Of a DNA stretch of 64,000 nucleotides, positions 7,946 to 15,216 are shown piece by piece. The position numbers and the translations under genes are program-made. Every line of letters starts with the position of its first letter. Positions within the stretch are counted from its first letter, which is position 1. Below the pieces are notes generated by a model. It was not told where the DNA came from. It searched no databases and worked only from the letters and a program-made list of their open reading frames with translations. The stretch comes from Rhodobacteraceae bacterium M385 (GTDB lineage: Bacteria > Pseudomonadota > Alphaproteobacteria > Rhodobacterales > Rhodobacteraceae): contig CP081102.1 in assembly GCA_025141835.1 (NCBI GenBank), positions 2,046,001 through 2,110,000 of the forward strand, in the 5' to 3' direction.

Positions 7946-8734
7946 TCACAGATCCTTGCGCCGCCCCTCGGCCCATCTCACCATTTGCCGCATCACGCCG
8001 TGCAGGGTCTGCACATCGGCCCGGGTCAGGTTCAACCGCCCCCATAGGTTGCGCAGAGTCAGCTTCATGCTCTCGGCTTTCGCAGGCGGCCAGAAAAATC
8101 CGGCCTCCTCCAGCCGTTCCTCGTAATGCGCCCCCAGCTTCTCCAACTCCAGACCGCTGGCAAACTCGGTCTTGGCCAGAGCCATGACCTCGGGCGCGAC
8201 ATTGGTCCCCTGACGCTGCCACTCATATCCGCAAAGCAACACACATTGCGCCAGGTTCAGGGACGGAAACGCCGGGTTTACATCAACGGAAATCACCGCA
8301 TTGGCGGGCGCCACATCGGCGTTTTCCAAGCCGGCCCGTTCTGGCCCAAACATCACGCCGACCTTGCCGCCTTGGGCAATGATCTCTCTCGCTTGTTCCA
8401 TCGCCCGCTCGGGCGTTACGATAGGCTTGGTCAGCCCCCGGTCCCGGGCCGTTGTGGCAAAGACGTAGGTACAATCACTCAGCGCCGCGGGCACGTCGTC
8501 AAACATCTGAGCTTCATCCAGCAAGCGCCCCGCGCCGCTGGCCAGCGCCACTGCCCGCTCATTCGGCCAGCCATCGCGTGGGGCCACAACCCGCATCCGG
8601 TCGAGGCCAAAGTTCCACATCGCCCGCGCCGCCGCGCCGATGTTTTCGCCCATCTGCGGGCGCACAAGAATGAAGGCGGGTTGCGAGGCGCGCAATGGCG
8701 GCGCTGTGGGCGGTGTATTGGGCTGATCTGACAT
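7946..8734 (-). CDS. trmJ: tRNA (cytidine/uridine-32 2'-O)-methyltransferase TrmJ-like, SPOUT family
   Basis: This is a knotted SpoU/TrmH-type methyltransferase that probably 2'-O-methylates position 32 of tRNAs using AdoMet. The three conserved blocks are present: FILVRPQMGENIGAAARAMW (motif 1), VGVMFGPERAGLEN (motif 2) and PSLNLAQCVLL (motif 3). A helical C-terminal segment, thought to aid dimer and tRNA contacts, completes the 262 residues. The ATG at 8734 (MSDQPNTPP) was chosen because upstream codons overlap the divergent ThiE-like gene region and lack family similarity. TrmJ rather than another SpoU subgroup is inferred from length and motif order. Confidence 0.85.
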   Translation of the reverse strand: MSDQPNTPPTAPPLRASQPAFILVRPQMGENIGAAARAMWNFGLDRMRVVAPRDGWPNERAVALASGAGRLLDEAQMFDDVPAALSDCTYVFATTARDRGLTKPIVTPERAMEQAREIIAQGGKVGVMFGPERAGLENADVAPANAVISVDVNPAFPSLNLAQCVLLCGYEWQRQGTNVAPEVMALAKTEFASGLELEKLGAHYEERLEEAGFFWPPAKAESMKLTLRNLWGRLNLTRADVQTLHGVMRQMVRWAEGRRKDL

Positions 8735-8885
8735 GGGCCTGCCCATAGCGCTGGGACGGGCCCCGTGCAAGCATACTAAGGGCACGTCCCCCTCCTTGGG
8801 CCATTGCTCCGCCGTGCGTTGGATTGTATCAGCGAGCCAACCCAATTCTGCGGCCCCGTGCCCCAAAGCCACACAAAGAGTTTCC

Positions 8886-9515
8886 ATGGACGATCAAGAT
8901 CCCCAAGAGACCCCGCAACTCTACCTGATGACGCCCACCGCATTCGAGGTCGATGTCTTCGCCCCGCAACTGTCCGCCCTGCTGGACGCCGTTGACATCG
9001 CTTGCCTGCGGCTTGCGTTGAGCACCGAGGATGAAGCCGCGCTTTCGCGTGCTGCCGACCAAATTCGCGAAATTGCCCATGCCCGAGACATTCCCCTTGT
9101 GATTGATCGCCATGTGCAGCTGGTCGAACGCCTTGGCCTTGACGGTGTGCATTTGCTCGACGGGTCGCGCAGTGTGCGCGACACCCGCAAGGTTTTGGGC
9201 GCGGACGCGATCATTGGCGCGTCTTGCGGCACTTCGCGCCACGACGGCATGAACGCCGGAGAAGCGGGCTCAGATTACGTCAGCTTCGGTCCCGTTGGGG
9301 AAAGCGCCCTGGGCGATGGCAGCCGGGCCGAGCATGACTTGTTCGCTTGGTGGTCACAGATGATCGAAGTGCCGATTGTCGCCGAAGGCGCCCTGACGGC
9401 AGAACTGGTAGAAGCCTTCGCGCCTGTGACGGATTTTTTCTGCGTCGGAGCCGAGATCTGGCACGCCGACGACCCCGTCGCTGCCCTTCAGGCCCTGACT
9501 GCCAGCCTGCGCTGA
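8886..9515 (+). CDS. ThiE/TenI-like TIM-barrel protein, possibly thiamine phosphate synthase
   Basis: This 209-residue protein resembles thiamine phosphate synthase in several strands: PLVIDRHVQL, LGLDGVHLLDG, GASCGTSRHDGMNAGEAGSDYVSFGPV and VPIVAEGAL. The canonical GQxD substrate motif after GVHL is replaced by LDGSRS, and the T-x-T-K pyrophosphate loop after GPV is missing. It may therefore be a divergent ThiE or a TenI-like relative with another role. The start at 8886 gives an N-terminus that fits the fold; it is divergent from trmJ with about 150 bases between starts. No other thiamine genes are nearby. Confidence 0.65.
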   Translation: MDDQDPQETPQLYLMTPTAFEVDVFAPQLSALLDAVDIACLRLALSTEDEAALSRAADQIREIAHARDIPLVIDRHVQLVERLGLDGVHLLDGSRSVRDTRKVLGADAIIGASCGTSRHDGMNAGEAGSDYVSFGPVGESALGDGSRAEHDLFAWWSQMIEVPIVAEGALTAELVEAFAPVTDFFCVGAEIWHADDPVAALQALTASLR

Positions 9516-9555
9516 CCGGCCTGCAACACCGCCGCAGTTACCGGTCCGTTCCAGT

Positions 9556-10380
9556 TTAACGGGCCGCTTCAAAGCCCGCGCGCACTGCATCCTCAGCCGC
9601 CTTGGCCAAGGCTTTGCGGTTGTCGGCATGTGCTACCGGAAGCGGCGCGTGGTATTGCACCTGCACATCGCCCCGCCCCGGCGTGGCAAGAATTTGCAGC
9701 AGGCTTGGTCCAAAATCCATATCGCCCCACCACCCGTAATGCCGCCGATCCGCGCCTTGGGGGGCGGTGTAGGACAGGGTCACGGGTTGAATGCTGACCC
9801 GATCCCTTAGACGCTCGGCAAAGAATGCCTGAAACAGCGTGGTTTTGAACGGCAGCACCCGCTCTCCATCGGTCGACGTGCCCTCGGGGAAAAACAAAAG
9901 CTGATGGCCCGCAATCAAACGGTCCTCAAACAATCGCGTCTGCACGGCGGCCTCGGCCCGTTGGCGGCGGATGAACACGGTGCCCGTCGCCCGAGCCAAC
10001 CAGCCAATCCCGCCCCAACCGCTCACCTCGGATTTGGCCACGAAATACATCCGCTTGTTGGCGTTGAGAACGAAGATATCGAGCCAGCTCACATGGTTGC
10101 ACACAAAGGCCCCCGGCGTGCGCATGGGCGTGCCTTTGACACTGCGTTTCAGGTTCAGGCTCCAGCAAGCCACAATGCACACAAGCTGCGTCAGATAGGG
10201 CGTGACGGGACGCCTTTGTCCGGCAAGCAACCGCTCGGGCAGCCGCAAAATCAGCAGCGAGGGGAAGCAGATCAGCAAGATCGCCAGCAAGGGCGTCGCC
10301 CGGCATATAATGCGCACAGCCTCTGACGGGCCGATGGCGCGTGGCTGAAGCGTCTCGGGGCCTTTCCACGGTTCAACCAC
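9556..10380 (-). CDS. olsA: Lysophospholipid/lyso-ornithine-lipid acyltransferase (PlsC family, OlsA-like)
   Basis: This 274-residue membrane-associated acyltransferase is expected to add the second acyl chain to lyso-ornithine lipid. The PlsC signatures are intact: NHVSWLD (H-x4-D) and FFPEGTSTDG (substrate-binding FPEGT). Hydrophobic segments precede the first motif. The start is a GTG at 10380 with AAGGGG upstream; it overlaps the end of olsB by 8 bases, so the pair is coupled. The pairing with olsB is the reason for preferring OlsA over a general PlsC. Confidence 0.82.
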   Translation of the reverse strand: MVEPWKGPETLQPRAIGPSEAVRIICRATPLLAILLICFPSLLILRLPERLLAGQRRPVTPYLTQLVCIVACWSLNLKRSVKGTPMRTPGAFVCNHVSWLDIFVLNANKRMYFVAKSEVSGWGGIGWLARATGTVFIRRQRAEAAVQTRLFEDRLIAGHQLLFFPEGTSTDGERVLPFKTTLFQAFFAERLRDRVSIQPVTLSYTAPQGADRRHYGWWGDMDFGPSLLQILATPGRGDVQVQYHAPLPVAHADNRKALAKAAEDAVRAGFEAAR

Positions 10381-11149
10381 GCAACGCGCCCCTTTGATAG
10401 ATCGCCCGGTGCGTCGCGGACATGCGCGCCACGTCCATGACAAGACAGACATCAATGCAGTTAAACGCGCGGTCGATATAGGCCCCCTCGCCCACAAACC
10501 CGCCAAGGCGCAGGTAGGCCTTGATCAGCGCAGGCATGGCCCGAATGGCCGCGGGACGGTCAAGATCGTCTTTTGCGATCAAGCCCATCGGCTGCCCCCC
10601 CTCTGCACGGGCCTTGGGACGAATATCTTCGGGCGCAAGGTGGCGGTGGTGCAGCAAAGACAGCGGCCCGGCCAAGGGCGCGGGGTCTAGCCCGTGGAAA
10701 CTGGCGACGCCGAACATCACCTCGATCCCGTGGTCCGCGATATAATCGGCAAGACCGTTCCACAGATGCAGCATCGCTGTGCCGCCGCGATAATCGGGGT
10801 GTACGCAGGACCGCCCCAGCTCCAACAACGTCCGGCCCGAGCCGCGCAGAACGCTAAGGTCATACTCATCTTCGGAGTAGAATTGCCCCGCCCGCGCGGC
10901 CCCATCCGAGCGCATCACGCGGTAAACACCCACCACCTCATCCCCCGCCGCGCGTCGATGATCTGACAGGATCAGGTGGTCGAAATGCGGGTCAAAACGG
11001 TCCATCTCCAAGCGGGCGTCGTGGTCCACCATCGGGCCGGAACCGCCCAGTTCCTCGACGAAGACACTGTAGCGCAGACGCTGTGCGGCGCGGATATCGG
11101 CGGGTGTCTCAGCCAGCCTCAGCGACAGATGTGGCTCATCAATCTGCAT
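10373..11149 (-). CDS. olsB: L-ornithine N(alpha)-acyltransferase OlsB
   Basis: OlsB attaches a 3-hydroxy fatty acid from acyl-ACP to ornithine, the first step of ornithine-lipid synthesis. The 258-residue protein shows the GNAT-like features of the family: RLRYSVFVEELG near residue 25, VVGVYRVMR, LELGRSCVHPDYRGG (acyl-donor loop) and LIKAYLRLGGFVGEGAYID. The ATG at 11149 (MQIDEPHLSL) was chosen over one 26 codons upstream because the extra residues are arginine/proline-rich and not family-like. A CtrA-type TTAA-N7-TTAAC site and a palindrome lie 95-135 bases upstream. Confidence 0.9.
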   Translation of the reverse strand: MQIDEPHLSLRLAETPADIRAAQRLRYSVFVEELGGSGPMVDHDARLEMDRFDPHFDHLILSDHRRAAGDEVVGVYRVMRSDGAARAGQFYSEDEYDLSVLRGSGRTLLELGRSCVHPDYRGGTAMLHLWNGLADYIADHGIEVMFGVASFHGLDPAPLAGPLSLLHHRHLAPEDIRPKARAEGGQPMGLIAKDDLDRPAAIRAMPALIKAYLRLGGFVGEGAYIDRAFNCIDVCLVMDVARMSATHRAIYQRGALRG

Positions 11150-11242
11150 GGTTTGGGGGGGATTTCCCTGAAAACAGCGCCTATCTGGGGCGCGGGGCGG
11201 GTTTACCAGCCTCTTGCGCATTTGCAAGTTTGGCGCAACGGT

Positions 11243-11259
11243 AACAAATCGAATTTGTT
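11243..11259. promoter_or_regulatory. Palindrome AACAAAT-CGA-ATTTGTT upstream of olsB
   Basis: A 17-base inverted repeat with 7-bp arms lies about 95-110 bases before the olsB start. It looks like an operator for a dimeric regulator; no protein is assigned. Confidence 0.4.
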
Positions 11260-11267
11260 TACGGGCG

Positions 11268-11282
11268 TTAAAAGAGCATTAA
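11268..11282 (-). promoter_or_regulatory. CtrA-type binding motif TTAA-N7-TTAAC upstream of olsB
   Basis: On the minus strand the sequence is TTAA-TGCTCTT-TTAA followed by C, which matches the full CtrA consensus TTAA-N7-TTAAC. It lies about 120 bases before the olsB start. Binding is inferred, not shown. Confidence 0.5.
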
Positions 11283-11310
11283 CCATTTGGCGCTAGCCTT
11301 CAGTGACATG

Positions 11311-11511
11311 TCAGGAGGGATACTCAATGAGCAACGCTACCTTGTGCCCGTCCAAGACCAACTTGCCTTCGTTCTCAAAGTTGACGGTTACCCGCCCTGA
11401 AATGTTGGATTGCACCTGCCCACGGCCCCATTCGGGCGCGGCGGGATTGCGCACGAACATGCCCGGCGCAAGAATGGCGGTGATGTCTGCGGCGGAATTG
11501 TCTTTGTCCAT
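11311..11511 (-). CDS. DUF3553 family small protein
   Basis: This 66-residue protein shows the DUF3553 core: PGMFVRNPAAPEWGRGQVQ followed by SNISGRVTVNFENEGK. This small beta fold resembles the SH3-like module found on the end of some helicases; its role is unknown to me. The ATG at 11511 is likely but not certain. Its start lies only 18 bases from the divergent chpT start, so at least one of the two promoters must overlap coding sequence or use minimal spacing. The proximity to chpT may simply be inherited synteny. Confidence 0.7.
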   Translation of the reverse strand: MDKDNSAADITAILAPGMFVRNPAAPEWGRGQVQSNISGRVTVNFENEGKLVLDGHKVALLIEYPS

Positions 11512-11529
11512 ATCAGGAAAGAGCCTTCG

Positions 11530-12153
11530 ATGCGGGATGAATTGATTAATCCGGCCACGCATTTGGCCGACTTGGTGGCCTCACGCCTGTGCCATGACCT
11601 AGTTAACCCATTAGGCGCAATCGGCAATGGGGTTGAGCTTCTGGAAATGACCGGAAAGGCCGATGGCCCGGAGGTTGAGCTGATCCGCGACGCCGTGCGC
11701 GCGGCTGAAGCGCGGATCAGGCTGTTTCGGCTGGCCTTTGGCGGCGCCGCGCCTGAACAACTCACGTCCCTGCGCGAAGCACAGACCGTGGTGGAAGGCT
11801 ATTTTCACCAAAGCCGCTTTGCTGCGGTATGGATGGCGCAGGAAGATCGCCCGCGTCAGGAAACCAAGATGGCATTGCTGATGTTGCTCTGCGCCGAGGC
11901 GGCTTTGCCCATGGGCGGCACCATTCGTATCGGTCCCGATCCCACTGGCCATTGGCAGCTGGAGGCGACGGGCCCAAGGGTGAATGTGGATGAAGACCTG
12001 TGGGACATCCTGCGCTCGGGCGGCCCATCCCCCAATCGGCCCCTGCGCCCGTCCGATGCACAATTTCCCGTGCTTCTGCGGGCGGCGCAAGCACTCAGCT
12101 TGATCGTGAACTACGTGGCGGAGGCCGAGACTTTTCGCATGTCTACCGCCTGA
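11530..12153 (+). CDS. chpT: Histidine phosphotransferase ChpT
   Basis: ChpT passes phosphate from the kinase CckA to the response regulators CtrA and CpdR. The 207-residue protein begins with the dimerisation/phosphotransfer helices: LVASRLCHDLVNPLGAIGNG contains the phospho-accepting histidine (His18) in the H-D-L-x-N-P context. A degenerate Bergerat-like domain follows, as in characterised ChpT. The ATG at 11530 is preceded by AGGAAAGAG. An in-frame upstream extension overlaps DUF3553 and was rejected. In roseobacters this pathway controls motility and gene-transfer agents rather than viability. Confidence 0.9.
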   Translation: MRDELINPATHLADLVASRLCHDLVNPLGAIGNGVELLEMTGKADGPEVELIRDAVRAAEARIRLFRLAFGGAAPEQLTSLREAQTVVEGYFHQSRFAAVWMAQEDRPRQETKMALLMLLCAEAALPMGGTIRIGPDPTGHWQLEATGPRVNVDEDLWDILRSGGPSPNRPLRPSDAQFPVLLRAAQALSLIVNYVAEAETFRMSTA

Positions 12154-12164
12154 TCCCTCACCCT

Positions 12165-12683
12165 TCAAAGCGCGCGCATACCCGCCCGGAACCGCCGCAT
12201 GTTCTGACGATAATGATCGGCCGAGGCCAATAGACCCGCCCGCGCGGCCTCGTCCAATTCGCGCACGACCTTGCCGGGCATTCCCATCACCAGCGACCCA
12301 TCGGGGATCACTTTTCCCTCGGGGATCAACGCGCCCGCGCCGATCAAACAGCCCGCGCCGATCTTGGCGCCATTTAGCACCGTGGCCCCCATGCCGATCA
12401 AACTGCCCGCGCCGATCACGCAGCCATGCAGCATCGCCTTATGGCCGATGGTGCAATCGGGCCCGATCAACAGCGGGCTTCCAGGGTCCGTATGGCACAC
12501 CACGTTTTCTTGCACGTTAGAGCCGGCGCCGACGCGAATTTCCTCGTTATCGCCGCGCAGGGTGCAACCGAACCACACGCTTGCGCCTGCCTCCAACACC
12601 ACATTGCCGATCACGTTGGCATCGGGGGCGACCCATGTGTCTTCGGCGATATCGGGCGAGATAGCGTCCAGCTCATAGATCAT
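12165..12683 (-). CDS. Gamma-carbonic anhydrase family protein (left-handed beta-helix)
   Basis: This 172-residue protein consists of hexapeptide repeats forming a left-handed beta-helix trimer. Metal-ligand histidines are visible at NVVCHTD and in TIGHKAMLHGC, so it could bind zinc or iron like Cam/CaiE/YrdA proteins. Carbonic anhydrase activity has been shown for few YrdA-like members, so the catalytic role is unproven. Its ATG overlaps the gmk stop (ATGA), making it the last gene of yicC-gmk-gammaCA. It converges with chpT with 11 bases between stops. Confidence 0.85.
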   Translation of the reverse strand: MIYELDAISPDIAEDTWVAPDANVIGNVVLEAGASVWFGCTLRGDNEEIRVGAGSNVQENVVCHTDPGSPLLIGPDCTIGHKAMLHGCVIGAGSLIGMGATVLNGAKIGAGCLIGAGALIPEGKVIPDGSLVMGMPGKVVRELDEAARAGLLASADHYRQNMRRFRAGMRAL

Positions 12684-13351
12684 TGATCTAACTCCTCAAA
12701 CTCCGCTTGCAGGGCGCGGACATGAGTTTGCAGGCCGGGCTGCTGCTCGCGCCGCAAACGCTCTGCGGTGATGATCGTTTTCAAGCGTTCTTCGGTCACC
12801 AACAGGTTATCGTTGACCAGAACGTAATCGTAGGCGTCCCACCGGCTGATTTCATCCCAACTGCGGCGCATCCGCTTTTCGATCACCTCGGCACTGTCTT
12901 GCGCGCGCCCTTCAAGGCGCTTTTTCAGCTCGGGGATCGAGGGGGGAAGAATGAAGATCGACAAGGTGTGCTTGCCAAGGTCAGAGTTGCGGATCTGCTG
13001 TGCGCCCTGCCAATCAATGTCGAACAAAACATCACGTCCGGCCTCAATCGCGCGGGACACTGGCGCCATGGGCGAGCCGTAGAAATTGCCGAAGACATGG
13101 GCGTGTTCGAGCATTTGACCATCGGCGACGAGGCCCTTGAACTCGGCCTCTGCCATGAACTGATAGTCCTGCCCATCCACCTCGCCAGGGCGCGGGTCGC
13201 GGGTGGTGGCCGAGACCGAAAAGCTAAGGGTTTCGTCCCATGCCATCAGGCGTCGCGCCAGGGTGGATTTGCCCGCCCCCGATGGCGACGACAGGATGAT
13301 CAGAAGGCCCCGTCGTTTCGGGTCATGTCGGTGCGTTTCAGTCATGGTCAT
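12680..13351 (-). CDS. gmk: Guanylate kinase
   Basis: Gmk phosphorylates GMP to GDP with ATP. The P-loop SSPSGAGKSTLARRL is at residues 20-34, followed by the GMP-binding region (SVSATTRDPRPGEVDGQDY), and FDIDWQGAQQIR is characteristic. It is 223 residues long. The ATG at 13351 overlaps the yicC stop as ATGA; a second ATG two codons later is possible. Coupling to yicC is common in bacteria. Confidence 0.96.
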   Translation of the reverse strand: MTMTETHRHDPKRRGLLIILSSPSGAGKSTLARRLMAWDETLSFSVSATTRDPRPGEVDGQDYQFMAEAEFKGLVADGQMLEHAHVFGNFYGSPMAPVSRAIEAGRDVLFDIDWQGAQQIRNSDLGKHTLSIFILPPSIPELKKRLEGRAQDSAEVIEKRMRRSWDEISRWDAYDYVLVNDNLLVTEERLKTIITAERLRREQQPGLQTHVRALQAEFEELDQ

Positions 13352-14250
13352 TCCACATTTTGTACCTGCTCGCGCATCTGATCTATGGTCAGTTTCAGGT
13401 CAAGGCCAATGGCCGTCAGGGCCGTGTCTGCGGATTTCGCGCAAAGCGTGTTGGCCTCCCGGTTGAACTCCTGCATCAGGAAATCCAGCTTGCGCCCCAC
13501 TGGGCCGCCCTCGGCCACCAGCGCTTTTGCTGCCTCGATATGGGCGGAGAGGCGGTCGATTTCTTCGGTCACGTCGCCCTTCACCGCCAAGATCGCCACT
13601 TCCTGCGCCAGACGTGCCTCATCCACGGCATCGGTTTCCTCCAACAGGGCCGCGACTTGCGCCCGGAACCGGCTGCCTTGCGCCTGTGTCCGCTTCTCGG
13701 CGGCGCTGGCGGCTTCCTGCGTCAGTTGCGCCATGCGGTCCAATTGTCCGTTCATCACGGCAGTCATCGCAGCACCTTCCGATGCTCGCATGGCAACGAA
13801 GGCGTCGATCAGCGAAGCGGCTTCGGCCATCAGCAGATCGACCGAAGGGAGCGCTACGTTATCCGCGCCATCCATGACACCGCGCATCCCCAGAACGTCC
13901 ACGGCGGTGGAGTGGGTCAGGCCGCCGTTGGCCCGCGCCTCCACCTCGGAAATCATCTCCAAGGCAGCATCCAGCGCCTGTGTGGACAGGCGACTGCCCG
14001 CCGTGGCCACGCGGTTCAGGCGCAGGCCGAGGGTCACATTGCCCCGCGTCAGCGCCTTTTGCAGCGCGGCGCGCAATGGTTGCTCTAGCGGGGCCAACCC
14101 ATCAGGCAAGCGCAGCCGCAGGTCCAAGCCCCGCCCGTTGACCGAGCGCATGTCCCAGCTCCATGAAAAGCCCTCCATCGCGCCTTCTGCGCTGGCGAAT
14201 GCCGTCATCGACGCAAGCCCCTTAGCCCCCATGTTTTCGTCCCGTGCCAT
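13348..14250 (-). CDS. yicC: YicC family endoribonuclease-type protein
   Basis: The 300-residue protein has the YicC N-terminal signature (LASMTAFASAEG, SWSWDMRSVNGRGLDLRLRLP) and the DUF1732 C-terminus (DRLSAHIEAAKAL, GRKLDFLMQEFNREANTL). E. coli YicC is a hexameric endoribonuclease involved in decay of small RNA RyhB, so a role in RNA turnover is a family inference. The start may be 14232 instead: GGGA lies 7 bases before that ATG, while the 14250 ATG has no close ribosome-binding site. First gene of the yicC-gmk-gammaCA operon. Confidence 0.9.
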   Translation of the reverse strand: MARDENMGAKGLASMTAFASAEGAMEGFSWSWDMRSVNGRGLDLRLRLPDGLAPLEQPLRAALQKALTRGNVTLGLRLNRVATAGSRLSTQALDAALEMISEVEARANGGLTHSTAVDVLGMRGVMDGADNVALPSVDLLMAEAASLIDAFVAMRASEGAAMTAVMNGQLDRMAQLTQEAASAAEKRTQAQGSRFRAQVAALLEETDAVDEARLAQEVAILAVKGDVTEEIDRLSAHIEAAKALVAEGGPVGRKLDFLMQEFNREANTLCAKSADTALTAIGLDLKLTIDQMREQVQNVE

Positions 14251-14418
14251 TAACCATCTGTCAATTCTCCCCCTGCCCGAACAATTTTAAACAGTGTATT
14301 CGAAAAGGGACAGGAAGTGCAGCACGGCGATAAGACGCGCCGTATGTTGCACGGTCACAGGAAAGGTTCTGGTCCCTTGGCATTCAACGTCAGACCAAAC
14401 AACGTTGGAGTGTGCGAG

Positions 14419-15114
14419 ATGAGAAATACCTACGATATGACCCAGACGCAGCCCGATATGGGCGGGCGGATCACCAGTGTTCTGCGCTACTGGGACGAAT
14501 TGCGCGGCGACCGCGTGGCCCCCGGCCGAACCGAGATCAGCCCGGCTGCGATCACCCGCCACCTGTCGCGCATCTGTATTCTGGAACGTCCCCGTGCCGG
14601 CACCGTACGGGTGCGCTTGGCCGGGGCCACCATGTCCACACGGGCCGGGATGGAACTGCGCGGGATGCCGTTTCGCGCCTTGTTCGAGCTGGACGACCGC
14701 AACCGTGCCATGGACGCCGCCGAAACTGCGATCACCACGCCTGCGGTCAGCATCCTCTCCCTCGCCCGGCTTGAGCGTTCCGGCCCGGTGCCCGAGGCCC
14801 AGATGGCCATTTTGCCCCTCACCGATACGCGCGGCGCCCTGACACGGGCCTTGGCGGTCTATTCCGAGCGCGCGGCGGTAACGCCTTTCGTGTCCGATAT
14901 GCGCGGGCGCTTTCATGTAACCGACAGCTGGACGCTCGATATTCCCGAAAGCGGTCCGATCATTGGCCCCATGGGCGATACGACGCCGGGCCAGCTGATC
15001 TCGACCCGTGTGATGCGCCCTCGATTGGCGACGCAAACGGCCACGCAAGTGCAGGACCAAGACACGCCGCAGGTCCGGCCCGTGTTTCAGGTCATCACCG
15101 GCGGGCTTTCCTAG
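14419..15114 (+). CDS. PAS_5-type PAS domain protein
   Basis: This 231-residue cytoplasmic protein matches my recollection of the PAS_5 (DUF1488-unrelated) family common in alphaproteobacteria: ITSVLRYWDELRGDRVAPGRTEI leads into a single PAS-like domain covering roughly residues 10-165. No kinase, cyclase or DNA-binding domain follows, so it probably acts as a stand-alone sensor or adaptor. The ATG at 14419 follows GGAG by 9-10 bases; an upstream in-frame ATG at 14317 has no such site. The gene is monocistronic and ends at a strong two-way terminator. Confidence 0.7.
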   Translation: MRNTYDMTQTQPDMGGRITSVLRYWDELRGDRVAPGRTEISPAAITRHLSRICILERPRAGTVRVRLAGATMSTRAGMELRGMPFRALFELDDRNRAMDAAETAITTPAVSILSLARLERSGPVPEAQMAILPLTDTRGALTRALAVYSERAAVTPFVSDMRGRFHVTDSWTLDIPESGPIIGPMGDTTPGQLISTRVMRPRLATQTATQVQDQDTPQVRPVFQVITGGLS

Positions 15115-15146
15115 GCCCCGCACAGCCCCACACAGGCTCACCATAA

Positions 15147-15181
15147 AAAACGGCGGGTTGGCCTGTGCCACCCGCCGTTTT
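15147..15181. terminator. Two-way rho-independent terminator between the PAS gene and aroG
   Basis: AAAACGGCGGGT (15147-15158) pairs perfectly with ACCCGCCGTTTT (15170-15181), an 12-bp stem with an 11-base loop. A- and T-runs flank both sides, so it can stop both converging genes. Confidence 0.9.
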
Positions 15182-15216
15182 CCTTTGTCTTTTGCGCCGT
15201 GGCGCAGAGCCGCGAC

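Noticed and set aside
11243..11282. Pho box for phosphate control of olsB
   Set aside because: No CTGTCAT-type direct repeats are present; only the palindrome and the TTAA-N7-TTAAC site are seen.
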